52,305 nt of DNA from Nitrospirota bacterium (GTDB taxonomy: Bacteria; Nitrospirota; Thermodesulfovibrionia; Thermodesulfovibrionales; JdFR-85): NCBI GenBank assembly GCA_015484595.1, contig WFMM01000054.1:1-52305 (forward strand). The letters run 5' to 3'. Below, piece after piece: positions 1 through 6,936 of this stretch; position 1 is the first letter of the stretch, and the number at the start of each line of letters is the position of its first letter. The notes below the pieces were generated by a model. The model ran no database searches and had not been told where the DNA came from. It saw nothing but the letters and a program-made list of their open reading frames with translations. The position numbers and the translations under genes are program-made.

Positions 1-401
1 ACATAGTAGTCAACCTCTTCGTTTTTGCCAAGGTTTTCAAGGGCCTTCCTGTAGAGTTCTGCATGGATTTTTTCCACTTCGTTTGCAAAGTTAAAGCTTC
101 TGAGTGCCCCCTCATTTCCCTCTTGCTTTGCATCCTCAATCATCTGGGGATACATGTTCTGAAATTCGTAGGACTCCCCTGAGATTGCTGCCTCAAGGTT
201 CTCCTTTGTGCTCTTAATGCCACCAAGTTCCCTCAGGTGGTTGTGGGCATGAACGGTCTCTGCCTCTGCTGCTGCACGAAAGAGCTTTGCCACCTGTGGG
301 TAGCCCTCCTCCTCTGCCTTTTTGGCAAAGGCAAGATACTTACGGTTTGCCTGTGACTCACCTGCAAAGGCATCCTGAAGATTCTTTTCTGTTTTGGACA
401 T
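1..401 (-). CDS. rbr: Rubrerythrin (partial, runs off left edge)
   Basis: The first 133 residues of a ferritin-like rubrerythrin are visible; the C-terminus, where a rubredoxin domain would normally sit, lies outside the window. The N-terminus contains GESQANRKY and helices with the diiron ligand pattern (AEAETVHAH and NEVEKIHAELY, both ExxH). Family knowledge: rubrerythrin reduces hydrogen peroxide to water in the cytoplasm of anaerobes, using electrons from rubredoxin. The ATG at 401 is preceded by a good GGGAGGAG site. It is the last visible member of the PerR-linked oxygen-defence run; a 7-bp repeat array separates it from the desulforedoxin gene upstream. Confidence 0.93.
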   Translation of the reverse strand, partial: MSKTEKNLQDAFAGESQANRKYLAFAKKAEEEGYPQVAKLFRAAAEAETVHAHNHLRELGGIKSTKENLEAAISGESYEFQNMYPQMIEDAKQEGNEGALRSFNFANEVEKIHAELYRKALENLGKNEEVDYY

Positions 402-432
402 AAAACACTCCTCCCTTTCAAGATATGAAATT

Positions 433-509
433 CAAATCTCAAATCCTAAATCTAAAATCTACAATCTGAAATCTTAAATCTTAAATCAGAAATCTCAAAT
501 CTGAAATTA
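433..509. repeat. 7-bp tandem array, unit nAAATCT, 11 units
   Basis: Eleven consecutive heptads (caaatct, caaatcc, taaatct, aaaatct, acaatct, gaaatct, taaatct, taaatca, gaaatct, caaatct, gaaatta) fill almost the whole spacer between the rubrerythrin and desulforedoxin genes. The period is exactly 7 with no spacer. The array is not coding in any plausible way. It belongs to the heptad family found in about ten spacers of this window. Confidence 0.85.
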
Positions 510-510
510 A

Positions 511-636
511 CTACCCTTCAATAAGCTCCATTGGCTGGCCGCAGCAGACAAGCTCACCACCGCCTGCCTTTACGACCACCACCTCATTGCCACAGATATT
601 GCAACGGTACTTTTCACCTTCTTTTTTTACTGGCAT
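511..636 (-). CDS. Free-standing desulforedoxin (41 aa)
   Basis: A 41-residue protein reading [16 protein letters not shown] at its start and LVCCGQPM near its end. The CxxC ... CC arrangement is the Fe(Cys)4 site of desulforedoxin, which is also the N-terminal domain of two-domain desulfoferrodoxins. The ATG at 636 has an upstream GAGGTGAG site. In this genome the superoxide reductase at 2138-2512 lacks this domain, so the two parts exist as separate genes in the same cluster. Family knowledge: desulforedoxin is a small electron carrier or a structural iron domain; its partner here is inferred only from neighbourhood. Confidence 0.88.
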   Translation of the reverse strand: MPVKKEGEKYRCNICGNEVVVVKAGGGELVCCGQPMELIEG

Positions 637-649
637 ATTTCTCACCTCC

Positions 650-1390
650 TCATCTCTTCTTTGGCAACCCGATGGTTGCCATGTAAATTATGGTCTCCGT
701 CTTTCCATCTACTCCAATAATCCTGTTTAACCAGTCATCAAAGAATGCCCCTATTGCACAGCATCCAAGCCCACAGGCGGTGGCAGCCAGATAGAGGTTT
801 TCACAGATGTGCCCTGCATCAAGGTATATGTATCTGTAAGCCCTCTGAGAGTATTTCCACTTTGACCTTTCAGAAACCGAAGTCCACAGAAAGACCACCT
901 GTGCCTTCTGAACCACTGGTTGCATAAGTGCTGCCTGGGCAAGCTCATGTTCAAGTTCACCCTCCTTTATCAGCTCAAGCTCAAAGCTCCTTACATTGTA
1001 ATGCCAGAGCCCCTTTTTAAGACCCTCAACAGAGCGGGTATAGAGATAGGTTTCAACAGGATATAGTGCACCTGCAGATGGTGCTGTCCTGAAAAGGGTA
1101 TCACCGTAACGAGCGGTTACCCCCTGAGTTGCCCAAATAAGAAAGCTTAAATCATTAAGTGTTAACTCACCCTCTCTGTATGCCCTGATGGAGCGTCTTT
1201 GAAAAAGACATTCCGCAAGGGGCTTACTGTATCCTGAAAGGTCAACATCGGGCAACCTTACACGCTCAGTTGCATTTAGGTATTCCTTAAACGGCTCTGG
1301 ACGCTCAGACCAGTCAAGCCTGTGGCCGCCCAGTGAATGAGGGTCGTACTTTGTCTCCTGCTGAAATCTATCTCCTATATCCTCTGACAT
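650..1390 (-). CDS. SagB/ThcOx-family nitroreductase (FMN)
   Basis: A nitroreductase-fold protein of the SagB/ThcOx subfamily, recognisable by [35 protein letters not shown] and [21 protein letters not shown]. Members bind FMN and oxidise or reduce small substrates; ThcOx-type members act on azoline rings of peptide natural products, but many stand-alone members have unknown roles. The ATG at 1390 begins [15 protein letters not shown], like other family N-termini. An alternative GTG at 1432 overlaps the peroxiredoxin stop (GTGA) and would add 14 residues. A hairpin lies between the two candidate starts. No YcaO cyclase is present in the window, so peptide modification cannot be claimed. Its place in a peroxide/superoxide operon suggests a redox role. 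Confidence 0.82.
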   Translation of the reverse strand: MSEDIGDRFQQETKYDPHSLGGHRLDWSERPEPFKEYLNATERVRLPDVDLSGYSKPLAECLFQRRSIRAYREGELTLNDLSFLIWATQGVTARYGDTLFRTAPSAGALYPVETYLYTRSVEGLKKGLWHYNVRSFELELIKEGELEHELAQAALMQPVVQKAQVVFLWTSVSERSKWKYSQRAYRYIYLDAGHICENLYLAATACGLGCCAIGAFFDDWLNRIIGVDGKTETIIYMATIGLPKKR

Positions 1391-1400
1391 AAAATTTTTA

Positions 1401-1422
1401 AGGGGAGGGCTTTGCCTCCCCT
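1401..1422. other. GC-rich hairpin between prxU and sagB
   Basis: AGGGGAGG (1401-1408) pairs with CCTCCCCT (1415-1422) around a 6-nt centre. Neither side has a clean T-run (minus side: TTAAAAATTTT). It could be a weak terminator or an mRNA-processing hairpin that sets the ratio between the selenoperoxiredoxin and the nitroreductase. Confidence 0.5.
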
Positions 1423-1428
1423 GTTTTA

Positions 1429-2043
1429 TCACTGCAAAGCCTCATAGACCTTTCCAACAAGGTCCTCAGAGGGTTTAAGGGTCTTATCTCCTTCGTCACG
1501 CCACTGAGCAGGGCAAGCCTCTTCAGGGTGCTTTGCCATGTGGATGTTTGCCTTTATCTTTCTTAAGATCTCCTCAACATTTCTTCCAAGGTTGTAGAAG
1601 TTCACCTCTGAGTTTAATATAGTTCCATCAGGGCTTATTATGAATGTGCCACGAAGTGCAAGCCCTGTGCTTTCGTCGTAAACACCAAAGAGCCTTGAAA
1701 CCTGTCCAGTAGGGTCAGCAGCCATGGTGAACTTTACATTCTCAAGCAGTTTTTCGTCCCTCTGCCATGCAAGGTGAACAAACTGGGTGTCTGTGCTTAC
1801 GGTGACAATGTCTGCACCGAGCTTCTTGAATTCGTCCTGCTGCTCTGCCAGAGCAGCAAACTCAGTAGCTCAGACAAAGGTAAAATCTGCAGGATAGAAA
1901 AACAGCACGGTCCACTTCTTGTTCTTCTTCTGTTTCTTAATGCTGAACTTACCAAACTTTCCCTTTGCAGGCTCATAGGTGTCCATCTCGAAATCAGGCA
2001 CCTGTTGGCCTACCCTTAAACCACAGCAAATATCCTCTGTCAT
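1429..2043 (-). CDS. prxU: Peroxiredoxin with in-frame UGA (selenocysteine) at the peroxidatic position
   Basis: A 204-residue 2-Cys-type (AhpC/Prx1) peroxiredoxin if UGA at 1870-1872 (codon 58) is read through. Upstream of it the frame reads WTVLFFYPADFTFV; downstream it reads ATEFAALAEQQDEFKKLGAD and continues to a normal end with the resolving-Cys region HPEEACPAQW. In the family the motif is FTFVCPTE, so the UGA replaces exactly the peroxidatic Cys. A hairpin that fits a bacterial SECIS starts 12 nt after the UGA. The ATG at 2043 has a strong AGGAGG site. A conventional gene finder would report only residues from an internal Met (1725) onward. Role: reduction of hydroperoxides; the electron donor may be a thioredoxin or glutaredoxin. 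Sequencing error or a nonsense mutation would not be expected to hit precisely this codon. Confidence 0.93.
1839..1872 (-). promoter_or_regulatory. Candidate bacterial SECIS element for prxU
   Basis: Reading the minus strand, the UGA (1872-1870) is followed by 12 nt and then a perfect 8-bp stem GCTGCTCT / AGAGCAGC with apical loop GGC. UGA-to-loop distance is 20 nt and the loop starts with G, both within what is accepted for bacterial SECIS hairpins that recruit SelB. No selA, selB, selC or selD is in this window. Confidence 0.8.
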
Positions 2044-2080
2044 AACACACCTCCTGAGGTCAGTTTTTAGTTATTAATGT

Positions 2081-2139
2081 TGAGTGTTGAGTTAAGAAGA
2101 AATGTGTAACTCAACACTCACAATTCAACACTCAACACT
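2081..2139. repeat. Inverted heptad repeat in the SOR-prxU spacer
   Basis: TGAGTGTTGAGTT (2081-2093) is the perfect complement of AACTCAACACTCA (2108-2120), giving a 13-bp stem with a 14-nt loop. The right arm continues as 7-bp units caacact, cacaatt, caacact, caacact up to the SOR stop codon. It may stabilise or process the mRNA between the two genes. Confidence 0.75.
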
Positions 2140-2512
2140 ACTCCGTGATGGTTATCTCCTTCGTTGCCTCCCAGGTGCCGTGCAGATTGCAACGCTCAAG
2201 CACCCTCAGGGTGGAGGTCCTGTGTTTGCCACCTTTGACAACCGTTATGGTCACCTCGGGCTGTGCAAACACCGGCGTGAGGTCAACCCTTGCATAGAGG
2301 TTCTGCCCCGAGTATAGTTCGATCCACTGAATGTGATGTCCCTCTTCATTGGGATGGGGAATCTCACCTACCTTGATCTTTACCTGAAAGGGCTCTCCAG
2401 CCTTAACCGTATCTGGGCACTCAATTACAGGTGTGTGCTTCTGCTCAAGGGTTGTCTTGTTAGCAGGGTCCTGAGGCCTGTTGATTCCACAAAATAAACT
2501 TTTCTCTGACAT
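2138..2512 (-). CDS. Superoxide reductase, one-domain (neelaredoxin type)
   Basis: A 124-residue class II superoxide reductase. Visible active-site residues: E23-Q-K25-H26-T-P (catalytic Glu/Lys plus an iron-ligand His), H53 and H59 in IPHPNEEGHHIQW, and C108-N-L-H111 near the end, which together give the Fe(His)4(Cys) centre. It reduces superoxide to hydrogen peroxide in the cytoplasm without releasing oxygen, normally with rubredoxin as donor; a rubredoxin gene lies just upstream. The N-terminal desulforedoxin domain of desulfoferrodoxin is absent but occurs as a separate gene at 511-636. The ATG at 2512 has a GGAGGTG site. Confidence 0.95.
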   Translation of the reverse strand: MSEKSLFCGINRPQDPANKTTLEQKHTPVIECPDTVKAGEPFQVKIKVGEIPHPNEEGHHIQWIELYSGQNLYARVDLTPVFAQPEVTITVVKGGKHRTSTLRVLERCNLHGTWEATKEITITE

Positions 2513-2527
2513 CTTTACACCTCCAAA

Positions 2528-2627
2528 TTTAGTTTTAGTTGTGAGTTTTGAGTTCTTAGTTAAAGAAAATACTTACCTTAATTCACCATTCACCACTCAG
2601 AACTCATCATTCATAACTCATAACCTC
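2528..2627. repeat. 7-bp heptad array in the rubredoxin-SOR spacer
   Basis: The right part reads as heptads attcacc, attcacc, actcaga, actcatc, attcata, actcata; the left part (agttttagttgtgagttttgag) is of the complementary type, so the two halves can pair imperfectly. It is the same class of repeat as at 2081-2139. The remaining bases to 2752 show no gene. Confidence 0.65.
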
Positions 2628-2752
2628 TTTCACTATTCTCATACACTGCCTTGATTAACATTACAGCAACTTAAACAGGATAGATTTTATCTAATTTAAA
2701 ATAATCTTTAATTGTAACACCCAAAGGGTTCACAGACTCCTCTACAAACTTT

Positions 2753-2884
2753 TTATACTGGCTCAAAGGCCTCCTTTGGTGCATTGCATACAGGACAGCT
2801 CCAATCATCTGGCAACTGGTCAAAGGGTGTGCCCTCCTTTTCTTCGTCATAGATATAACCACACACAGTGCAACGGTACTGCAT
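2753..2884 (-). CDS. Rubredoxin, short form (43 aa)
   Basis: Begins [13 protein letters not shown] and contains [18 protein letters not shown] at its end: two CxxC knuckles, the conserved Y/Y core and the DDW..CPVC stretch of rubredoxins. At 43 residues it is about ten shorter than most; the usual acidic middle loop is trimmed. It carries one electron between ferredoxin/NADH reductases and terminal enzymes. It sits between the flavodiiron protein (15 nt upstream) and superoxide reductase genes, both of which use rubredoxin as donor. ATG at 2884 has a GGAGG site. Confidence 0.95.
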   Translation of the reverse strand: MQYRCTVCGYIYDEEKEGTPFDQLPDDWSCPVCNAPKEAFEPV

Positions 2885-2899
2885 AAATCAGGCCTCCTT

Positions 2900-4117
2900 T
2901 TATTGAAATTTTTTGTGATAATCCTTTACTGCCTTTGCAAAGTCACGGCCAAACTCGTAACACTTCTGCTCATCCTCTGAAGAAGGTCTGTACTGAACCT
3001 GTATTCCAGGCTCAAACCTCTCAAGCTTCATATGCTCAAACTCCTGATATAGCCACTTAACAGCTCCACCACCCCAGCCATAGCTACCAAAGGCACCAGC
3101 AATCCTGTTTGTGGGCCTAAGCCCCCTGAGATGAGTGATAAACTCAGCCACCGAGGGGAATACCTCGTTGTTCAGTGTTGGAGAGCCAACAAGCACTCCC
3201 CTTGACTTCCAGAACTCCTTGATTGCCACGCTCATGGGTGTAGCACGGAGTTTTATTACCTTGCAGTCAACACCCTCGTCTTTAATACCCTGCATGATGG
3301 GCTGTGTCATTATCTCAGTGCTGTGCCACATGGTATCGTATATTATTGCAACTCTCAGATTCGTCCTGCCTTCAGCCATGTCAAGATACATCTCAATGGG
3401 TCTCATTGGTTCCTTACGCCAGATAACTCCATGGTCAGGAGCAATCATCTCAATCTCAAGCCCCATGTCTTTAATCTGCTTTATCTTGCTCTTTATGAGT
3501 CTGCCAAAGGGCATCAGGATGTTTGCATAATAGTCTATAACTGCGTCTTCAAGTTCAGCATGAGAGGCACACTCAACGAACTCATCGTCAAACCTTGCAG
3601 TGGTTGCAAGGTGCTGACCAAAGGCATCCTGAGAAATAAGGAGTTTTGCCTCCTTGACATAGGTCATCATGCTGTCAGGCCAGTGGAGCATTGGTGTTTC
3701 TATAAACTGAAGGGTGTACTTTCCTGTTTTTAACTCATCACCCGTTTTTACTACCTTTATGTTCCATTTACTTGTGTCAAAGAACCTCTCCATCCCCTGC
3801 TTGCCACGACCTGTAGTATAGATGGTAACCTGTGGCATTAAGTCCATGAAAATTCCAAGTGCTCCCATGTGGTCGTTTTCTATGTGATTTACCACTATGT
3901 TTTTGATCTTTGAAAAATCCACAAGGCTCTTTACATTTGACATACCAATCTCTGCAAACTCATGCTTTACTGTGTCAATCAGGGTCACATCATCATCCAG
4001 TATAAGATAGTTGTTATAGGTAGTTCCGTTTGGGGTAACATAGCCGTGGAAGTCCCTAACTGCCCAGTCAATCGCTCCTATCCAGTAGATGTTGGGCTTA
4101 ATCTCAATCGCCTTCAT
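2900..4117 (-). CDS. Flavodiiron protein (rubredoxin:O2 / NO oxidoreductase)
   Basis: 405 residues, the normal size for a class A flavodiiron protein. The metallo-beta-lactamase-like half carries the HxExDH diiron motif intact (NHIENDHMG, H78, E80, D82, H83), followed by ETPMLHWPDSM and SQDAFGQH. The C-terminal flavodoxin half holds IIYDTMWHSTEIM for FMN phosphate binding and GSPTLNNEVFPSVAEFI. It reduces O2 to water (or NO to N2O) in the cytoplasm with rubredoxin electrons. It lies 15 nt upstream of rubredoxin and 6 nt after the rubrerythrin-like gene, so these are one transcript. Confidence 0.96.
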   Translation of the reverse strand: MKAIEIKPNIYWIGAIDWAVRDFHGYVTPNGTTYNNYLILDDDVTLIDTVKHEFAEIGMSNVKSLVDFSKIKNIVVNHIENDHMGALGIFMDLMPQVTIYTTGRGKQGMERFFDTSKWNIKVVKTGDELKTGKYTLQFIETPMLHWPDSMMTYVKEAKLLISQDAFGQHLATTARFDDEFVECASHAELEDAVIDYYANILMPFGRLIKSKIKQIKDMGLEIEMIAPDHGVIWRKEPMRPIEMYLDMAEGRTNLRVAIIYDTMWHSTEIMTQPIMQGIKDEGVDCKVIKLRATPMSVAIKEFWKSRGVLVGSPTLNNEVFPSVAEFITHLRGLRPTNRIAGAFGSYGWGGGAVKWLYQEFEHMKLERFEPGIQVQYRPSSEDEQKCYEFGRDFAKAVKDYHKKFQ

Positions 4118-4123
4118 ATGATA

Positions 4124-4618
4124 TCATCCTCCTTCCACAATACTCAGTTCTTCCCACATAAACCAGTTACCCGTGTCCTCAAGAAAGCTGTAAGTATTGT
4201 TTAGAATCTGGTAATGTCTTTCCTCTTCTTTAGTCAGAACCTCAAATAGTTTCTTTTCTTTTGGATCCTCAGCTTGTTCAGCAACCTCTCTGTAGTATTT
4301 ATAACCCTCGGTCTCCATCTCAAGGGCAATCCTTATTGCCTCCCTTTCGTCAGTTGAGACAGAGATGCGCTGCATCATCTGGTCTTTAAGGTCAGAAAAA
4401 ACCGTGCGAACATCACCAATACACTGCACATGGGGGTCTATGTCAAGCCCCTTAAGGATATCCTGAAGAAGCCTCAGATGCCTTGCCTCATCCCTTACGA
4501 GGCTTTCAAACATCTTTTTGCCAAAGGGATGGGATGTCTTCTGGGCTGCCTCCTTGTAAAACTTCATTGCATCGGTTTCCATCTTCATAGCCCTTTCAAC
4601 CGCCTCTGACACCGCCAT
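4124..4618 (-). CDS. Rubrerythrin-like ferritin-fold protein without rubredoxin domain
   Basis: 164 residues forming one ferritin-like four-helix bundle with two ExxH motifs (RDEARHLRLL and EEERHYQIL) and paired helix Glu residues (MKMETDAMKFY, LEMETEGYKYY). There is no C-terminal CxxC pair, so it is an erythrin/YciF-like peroxidase or a diiron electron partner. The ATG at 4618 is chosen because an AAGGAGGG site precedes it and the protein starts MAVSEAVERAMKME; the longer frame upstream overlaps the next gene's end. The tail NWFMWEELSIVEGG is Trp-rich. Confidence 0.88.
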   Translation of the reverse strand: MAVSEAVERAMKMETDAMKFYKEAAQKTSHPFGKKMFESLVRDEARHLRLLQDILKGLDIDPHVQCIGDVRTVFSDLKDQMMQRISVSTDEREAIRIALEMETEGYKYYREVAEQAEDPKEKKLFEVLTKEEERHYQILNNTYSFLEDTGNWFMWEELSIVEGG

Positions 4619-4632
4619 GACACCCTCCTTCG

Positions 4633-4794
4633 TTAATTTACATACTTTTCGTGTCTGTAAAGCAAATATCCACAGAGCCTGCATTGAGTTTCGTAAACCT
4701 CAGACCATATATCCACTTCTGCTCCGCATTGAGGACAGGTCAGCTCATAGGGAAAGCTTTCATCACAGCCTATTACACAATAGGCATCCTTCAT
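4633..4794 (-). CDS. Mini zinc-ribbon/rubredoxin-like protein A (53 aa)
   Basis: Not recognised as a named family. 53 residues with CPQCGAEVDIWSEVYETQC followed by RLCGY: a CxxC ... CxxC ribbon with a Trp two turns after the first knuckle. It is clearly a paralogue of the gene immediately upstream (both have CPxCGAEVxxWS). The ATG at 4794 has a GGAGG site inside the end of that gene, so translation is coupled. The metal could be Fe (rubredoxin-like carrier) or Zn. Location in the oxygen-defence operon suggests a redox or metal-delivery role, inferred only. Confidence 0.85.
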   Translation of the reverse strand: MKDAYCVIGCDESFPYELTCPQCGAEVDIWSEVYETQCRLCGYLLYRHEKYVN

Positions 4795-4795
4795 C

Positions 4796-4960
4796 TTAAT
4801 CCTCCTTTTTCAACTCTGCCCCACAGGCCGTGCAGCGAGGCTCCTCTTCATCAGACCATACCTCCACCTCTGCCCCACAGGAAGGGCAGACGACTTCTTC
4901 AGGAAACGGCCTGTTAACCTCGGCACAGGCGGGTTTTATAATCTCCTTTTCAGTCTGCAT
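4796..4960 (-). CDS. Mini zinc-ribbon/rubredoxin-like protein B (54 aa)
   Basis: Paralogue of the downstream 53-residue protein: CPSCGAEVEVWSDEEEPRC then TACGAELKKED, again CxxC ... CxxC with a conserved Trp. The start codon at 4960 lies inside the end of the 147-residue gene (11-bp overlap), so the two are translationally coupled. Acidic linker and tail. No catalytic residues visible; an iron or zinc site is the only clear feature. Confidence 0.85.
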   Translation of the reverse strand: MQTEKEIIKPACAEVNRPFPEEVVCPSCGAEVEVWSDEEEPRCTACGAELKKED

Positions 4961-5393
4961 TTGCCTTCCTCCATCCTTCCTCTCTGAGGCGTTTCATTCT
5001 CTCTGTGCCCCAGGTCTTTATTCTCTCAAGATAGGCCTTCGGGTCTGTCTTTGCAAGCGCCACTATCTCCTCTCTTTCTTTCAGACTGTCAATGTGGTCA
5101 CCAGGGTATATACCTCTCCAGGTCGCAAGCCCCTCGTCAAAGAGCACCTCTGGTGTGAGGGTTTTTGTAAGAAGCCTTGGTGACCTGGTGGCAGAAAACC
5201 TTGCCACATCCATATCGTATTCAATGACCCATCCGTTGTCTGCAATCATGGTTTCAGGGTCAAAGTTTATCTCCTTTGAGCACTCAGGACAGTAAAGCCT
5301 GCTTATTACCTCAGGAGGCATTATCTCGTCACGAAACTGAAAGCTTGCCTCCTTTGAGTTACAGCTACACCTCATTGAATACTCCATACACAT
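4950..5393 (-). CDS. Unknown Cys-containing protein of the oxygen-defence cluster (147 aa)
   Basis: Family not recognised. N-terminal half has CSC (residues 9-11) and a CPEC knuckle in RLYCPECSKEINFD, likely one metal site. The middle reads IADNGWVIEYDMDVARFSAT and the C-terminal half is a charged helix region (LKEREEIVALAKTDPKAYL, RMKRLREEGWRKAN). Start ATG at 5393 is supported by an AGGAGG site; a second ATG is six codons in. A promoter-like TTGACA lies upstream. The gene overlaps the next by 11 bp. Confidence 0.82.
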   Translation of the reverse strand: MCMEYSMRCSCNSKEASFQFRDEIMPPEVISRLYCPECSKEINFDPETMIADNGWVIEYDMDVARFSATRSPRLLTKTLTPEVLFDEGLATWRGIYPGDHIDSLKEREEIVALAKTDPKAYLERIKTWGTERMKRLREEGWRKANAD

Positions 5394-5409
5394 AGGTAAA
5401 TCCTCCTTC

Positions 5410-5438
5410 TTTCTATCAAATTACAAAACGATTGTCAA
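5410..5438 (-). promoter_or_regulatory. Candidate promoter for the 147-aa gene and downstream stress genes
   Basis: TTGACA (5438-5433), 17-nt spacer, TAGAAA (5415-5410), just ahead of the AGGAGG site of the 147-residue gene. The -35 is perfect and the -10 weak, as expected for a regulated promoter. It would allow the main stress run to be transcribed apart from perR. Confidence 0.5.
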
Positions 5439-5448
5439 TCTCTTTTTT

Positions 5449-5480
5449 GCCCTGAAGGGCAGGAGGGATTATCCCTCCTT
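5449..5480. other. Two adjacent hairpins at the 3' end of the RCKP gene
   Basis: AAGGAGGGATAATCCCTCCT (5461-5480, minus reading) is self-complementary and includes the stop codon. It abuts GCCCT/AGGGC (5449-5460). No T-run follows on the minus strand, so this is more likely a processing or attenuation structure than a factor-independent terminator. Confidence 0.45.
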
Positions 5481-5576
5481 CTTCATGGTTCCTGTCTCAC
5501 CACAGGATGGACACTTCTTTGGTTTACACCTGCCCTCCTTGGTGGCACCACACTTTTCACATTTAAATACTGCCAT
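5469..5576 (-). CDS. RCKP-type rubredoxin-like mini protein (35 aa)
   Basis: 35 residues: MAVFKCEKCGATKEGRCK at the start, then PKKCPSCGETGTMKKEG. It has two CxxC pairs and the RCKPKKCPSCG signature of small rubredoxin-like proteins found next to rubrerythrin and superoxide reductase genes in anaerobes. It probably binds one Fe or Zn. The ATG at 5576 is preceded by GGGGGTGC. It is the first gene after perR. Confidence 0.88.
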   Translation of the reverse strand: MAVFKCEKCGATKEGRCKPKKCPSCGETGTMKKEG

Positions 5577-5644
5577 AAAAAGCACCCCCTTTCTTCTGAA
5601 AATTCTAAACTCTAAGATCCTAAATACAATTCCTTTTCATTTCA

Positions 5645-6043
5645 TTAACCTTCATCTCTACAGTCAGGGCAGATGCCGTAGAACTCGATGTGGTTTCCAA
5701 GCAGATGAAAGTCTTTTAGTTCCTCTTCAGGGATGGTAATCTCAAAATCCGTATGAACATCAACGATCCTCTTACACCTCAGACATATCATGTGGTGATG
5801 GGGCTCGATGTTAGGGTCGTAACGCTTTCTGTCAGGGTCTATGCTCAGCTCCAGTATCAAACCTCTCTTTCGTAGTGCTTCAAGGGTGTTATACACCGTG
5901 GCAAAGGACATGGTCGGAAACTTCTCCTTAACCGCATTGTAAACATCCTCTGCCGATGGATGCTCCTTGTTGCCATCCAGGTACTCAAAAATAGCCAGTC
6001 TCTGGGGTGTAAGCTTTAAACCTATCTCTCTGTACCTTTCCAT
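5645..6043 (-). CDS. perR: PerR/Fur-family peroxide-responsive repressor
   Basis: 132 residues. The N-terminal winged helix includes LTPQRLAIFEYL and SFATVYNTLEALRKRGLI (recognition helix). The C-terminal part has the metal-binding PHHHMIC, and structural zinc Cys pairs C87-x2-C90 and C125-x2-C128. The size and MICLRC/CPDC pattern match PerR rather than Zur or NikR, and all genes downstream are peroxide or superoxide defence genes. Family knowledge: Fe-PerR represses until a ligand His is oxidised by peroxide. A strong promoter and a 14-bp palindrome lie directly upstream, suggesting autoregulation. Confidence 0.92.
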   Translation of the reverse strand: MERYREIGLKLTPQRLAIFEYLDGNKEHPSAEDVYNAVKEKFPTMSFATVYNTLEALRKRGLILELSIDPDRKRYDPNIEPHHHMICLRCKRIVDVHTDFEITIPEEELKDFHLLGNHIEFYGICPDCRDEG

Positions 6044-6063
6044 ACCAACCTCTATTGAACCAT

Positions 6064-6106
6064 TTTATTTAAATAAATGATATTACTTTAAAATCATTCT
6101 TGTCAA
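6064..6106 (-). promoter_or_regulatory. perR promoter with palindromic operator
   Basis: TTGACA (6106-6101), 18-nt spacer, TATCAT (6082-6077), followed at once by the perfect 14-bp palindrome TTTATTTAAATAAA (6064-6077) near the start site. The palindrome is AT-rich like Fur/PerR boxes, though it is not a close match to the Bacillus PerR consensus. The surrounding 6044-6200 is strongly AT-rich and has no gene. Confidence 0.65.
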
Positions 6107-6238
6107 GAAATTATTTTAAATACAATTATAATTCTATTTTATACTATTTTTGTCCTGTTTTAATTAATAAAAAAAGTAAAAAACATGGCAAGACCATGGA
6201 GTCAGTGCTTGCTCTATATATTCAAGGCCAGCAAAAAA

Positions 6239-6922
6239 TTACTCCTGTCTTTTGAACCTGAATGAATAAATGTCATGCCCCTTTGAAAGTGCCTTTTGGG
6301 CGTACTTTGTGGTGAGCACCTGAGGAAGGTCCTTTTCTTTGCATATAAAACCCTGTGAAAGGAAGTTATGGTATATCTCCTCTGCGTAATCACTACAGTC
6401 AGTGGCAACCACCACATCAGCACCATGCTTCAGTTTTTTCTTTAATAGGCTGACAAACTCCTCTTTTAGGAGTCTCCTTTTTTTCTGTCTCTTTTTAGGC
6501 CATGGATCAGGAAAGAGGACATACACCCTGTCAAGCAAGCCATCAGGGATTATCTCTTTAAGCACCACCCTTATGTCCTCTGTGCTTAAAAGGATGTTTT
6601 CAGGCAGGGGTTTATTCTGGTTTTCAAAGTTAACCATCCTTCTTAAAAGCTTTGCCACACCTGTTAAGAAGACCTCAACCCCGATAAAAAGTGTCTCAGG
6701 CTCCCTTAAGGCCTCGGAGTACAGAAAGTCTCCCCTGCCAAAACCAATCTCAAGGACAACCCTTGGGTATCTGTTTAAGGCATTGTAAAGCCTCGCTCTG
6801 TTTTCAATGGTAATCTCAATTGCAGGAAGCACAAGCTCCAGGGCCTCTCGTTCTGCTTCGCTTAACCTTGATAACCTTCTTCCAGAGGTGGTCTTTATGT
6901 AGGGGGCTGACTGCTTTTTCAA
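6239..6922 (-). CDS. trmB: tRNA (guanine-N7-)-methyltransferase
   Basis: 227 residues with the TrmB signatures: SAM-binding VVLEIGFGRGDFLY, and the catalytic FPDPWPKKRQKKRRL stretch, then LPQVLTTKYAQKAL near the end. It methylates G46 in the tRNA variable loop. It is the last gene of a co-oriented run (TPR lipoprotein, ispE, HDOD-GGDEF, trmB), 14 nt after the cyclase gene. Confidence 0.96.
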   Translation of the reverse strand: MKKQSAPYIKTTSGRRLSRLSEAEREALELVLPAIEITIENRARLYNALNRYPRVVLEIGFGRGDFLYSEALREPETLFIGVEVFLTGVAKLLRRMVNFENQNKPLPENILLSTEDIRVVLKEIIPDGLLDRVYVLFPDPWPKKRQKKRRLLKEEFVSLLKKKLKHGADVVVATDCSDYAEEIYHNFLSQGFICKEKDLPQVLTTKYAQKALSKGHDIYSFRFKRQE

Positions 6923-6936
6923 TGAATTCCCTTAAA

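Noticed and set aside
1429-1725. A 98-residue peroxiredoxin fragment or pseudogene
   Set aside because: The frame upstream of the UGA is intact back to a strong start, and the UGA is at the peroxidatic position with a SECIS-like hairpin.
2671-2862. A 63-residue frame overlapping rubredoxin
   Set aside because: It is rubredoxin in another frame followed by spacer; the rubredoxin frame has all four Cys and a ribosome site.
3135-3733. Plus-strand reading frames of 131 and 136 residues opposite the flavodiiron gene
   Set aside because: Antisense shadows of a well-supported gene; composition is not protein-like and there is no ribosome site.
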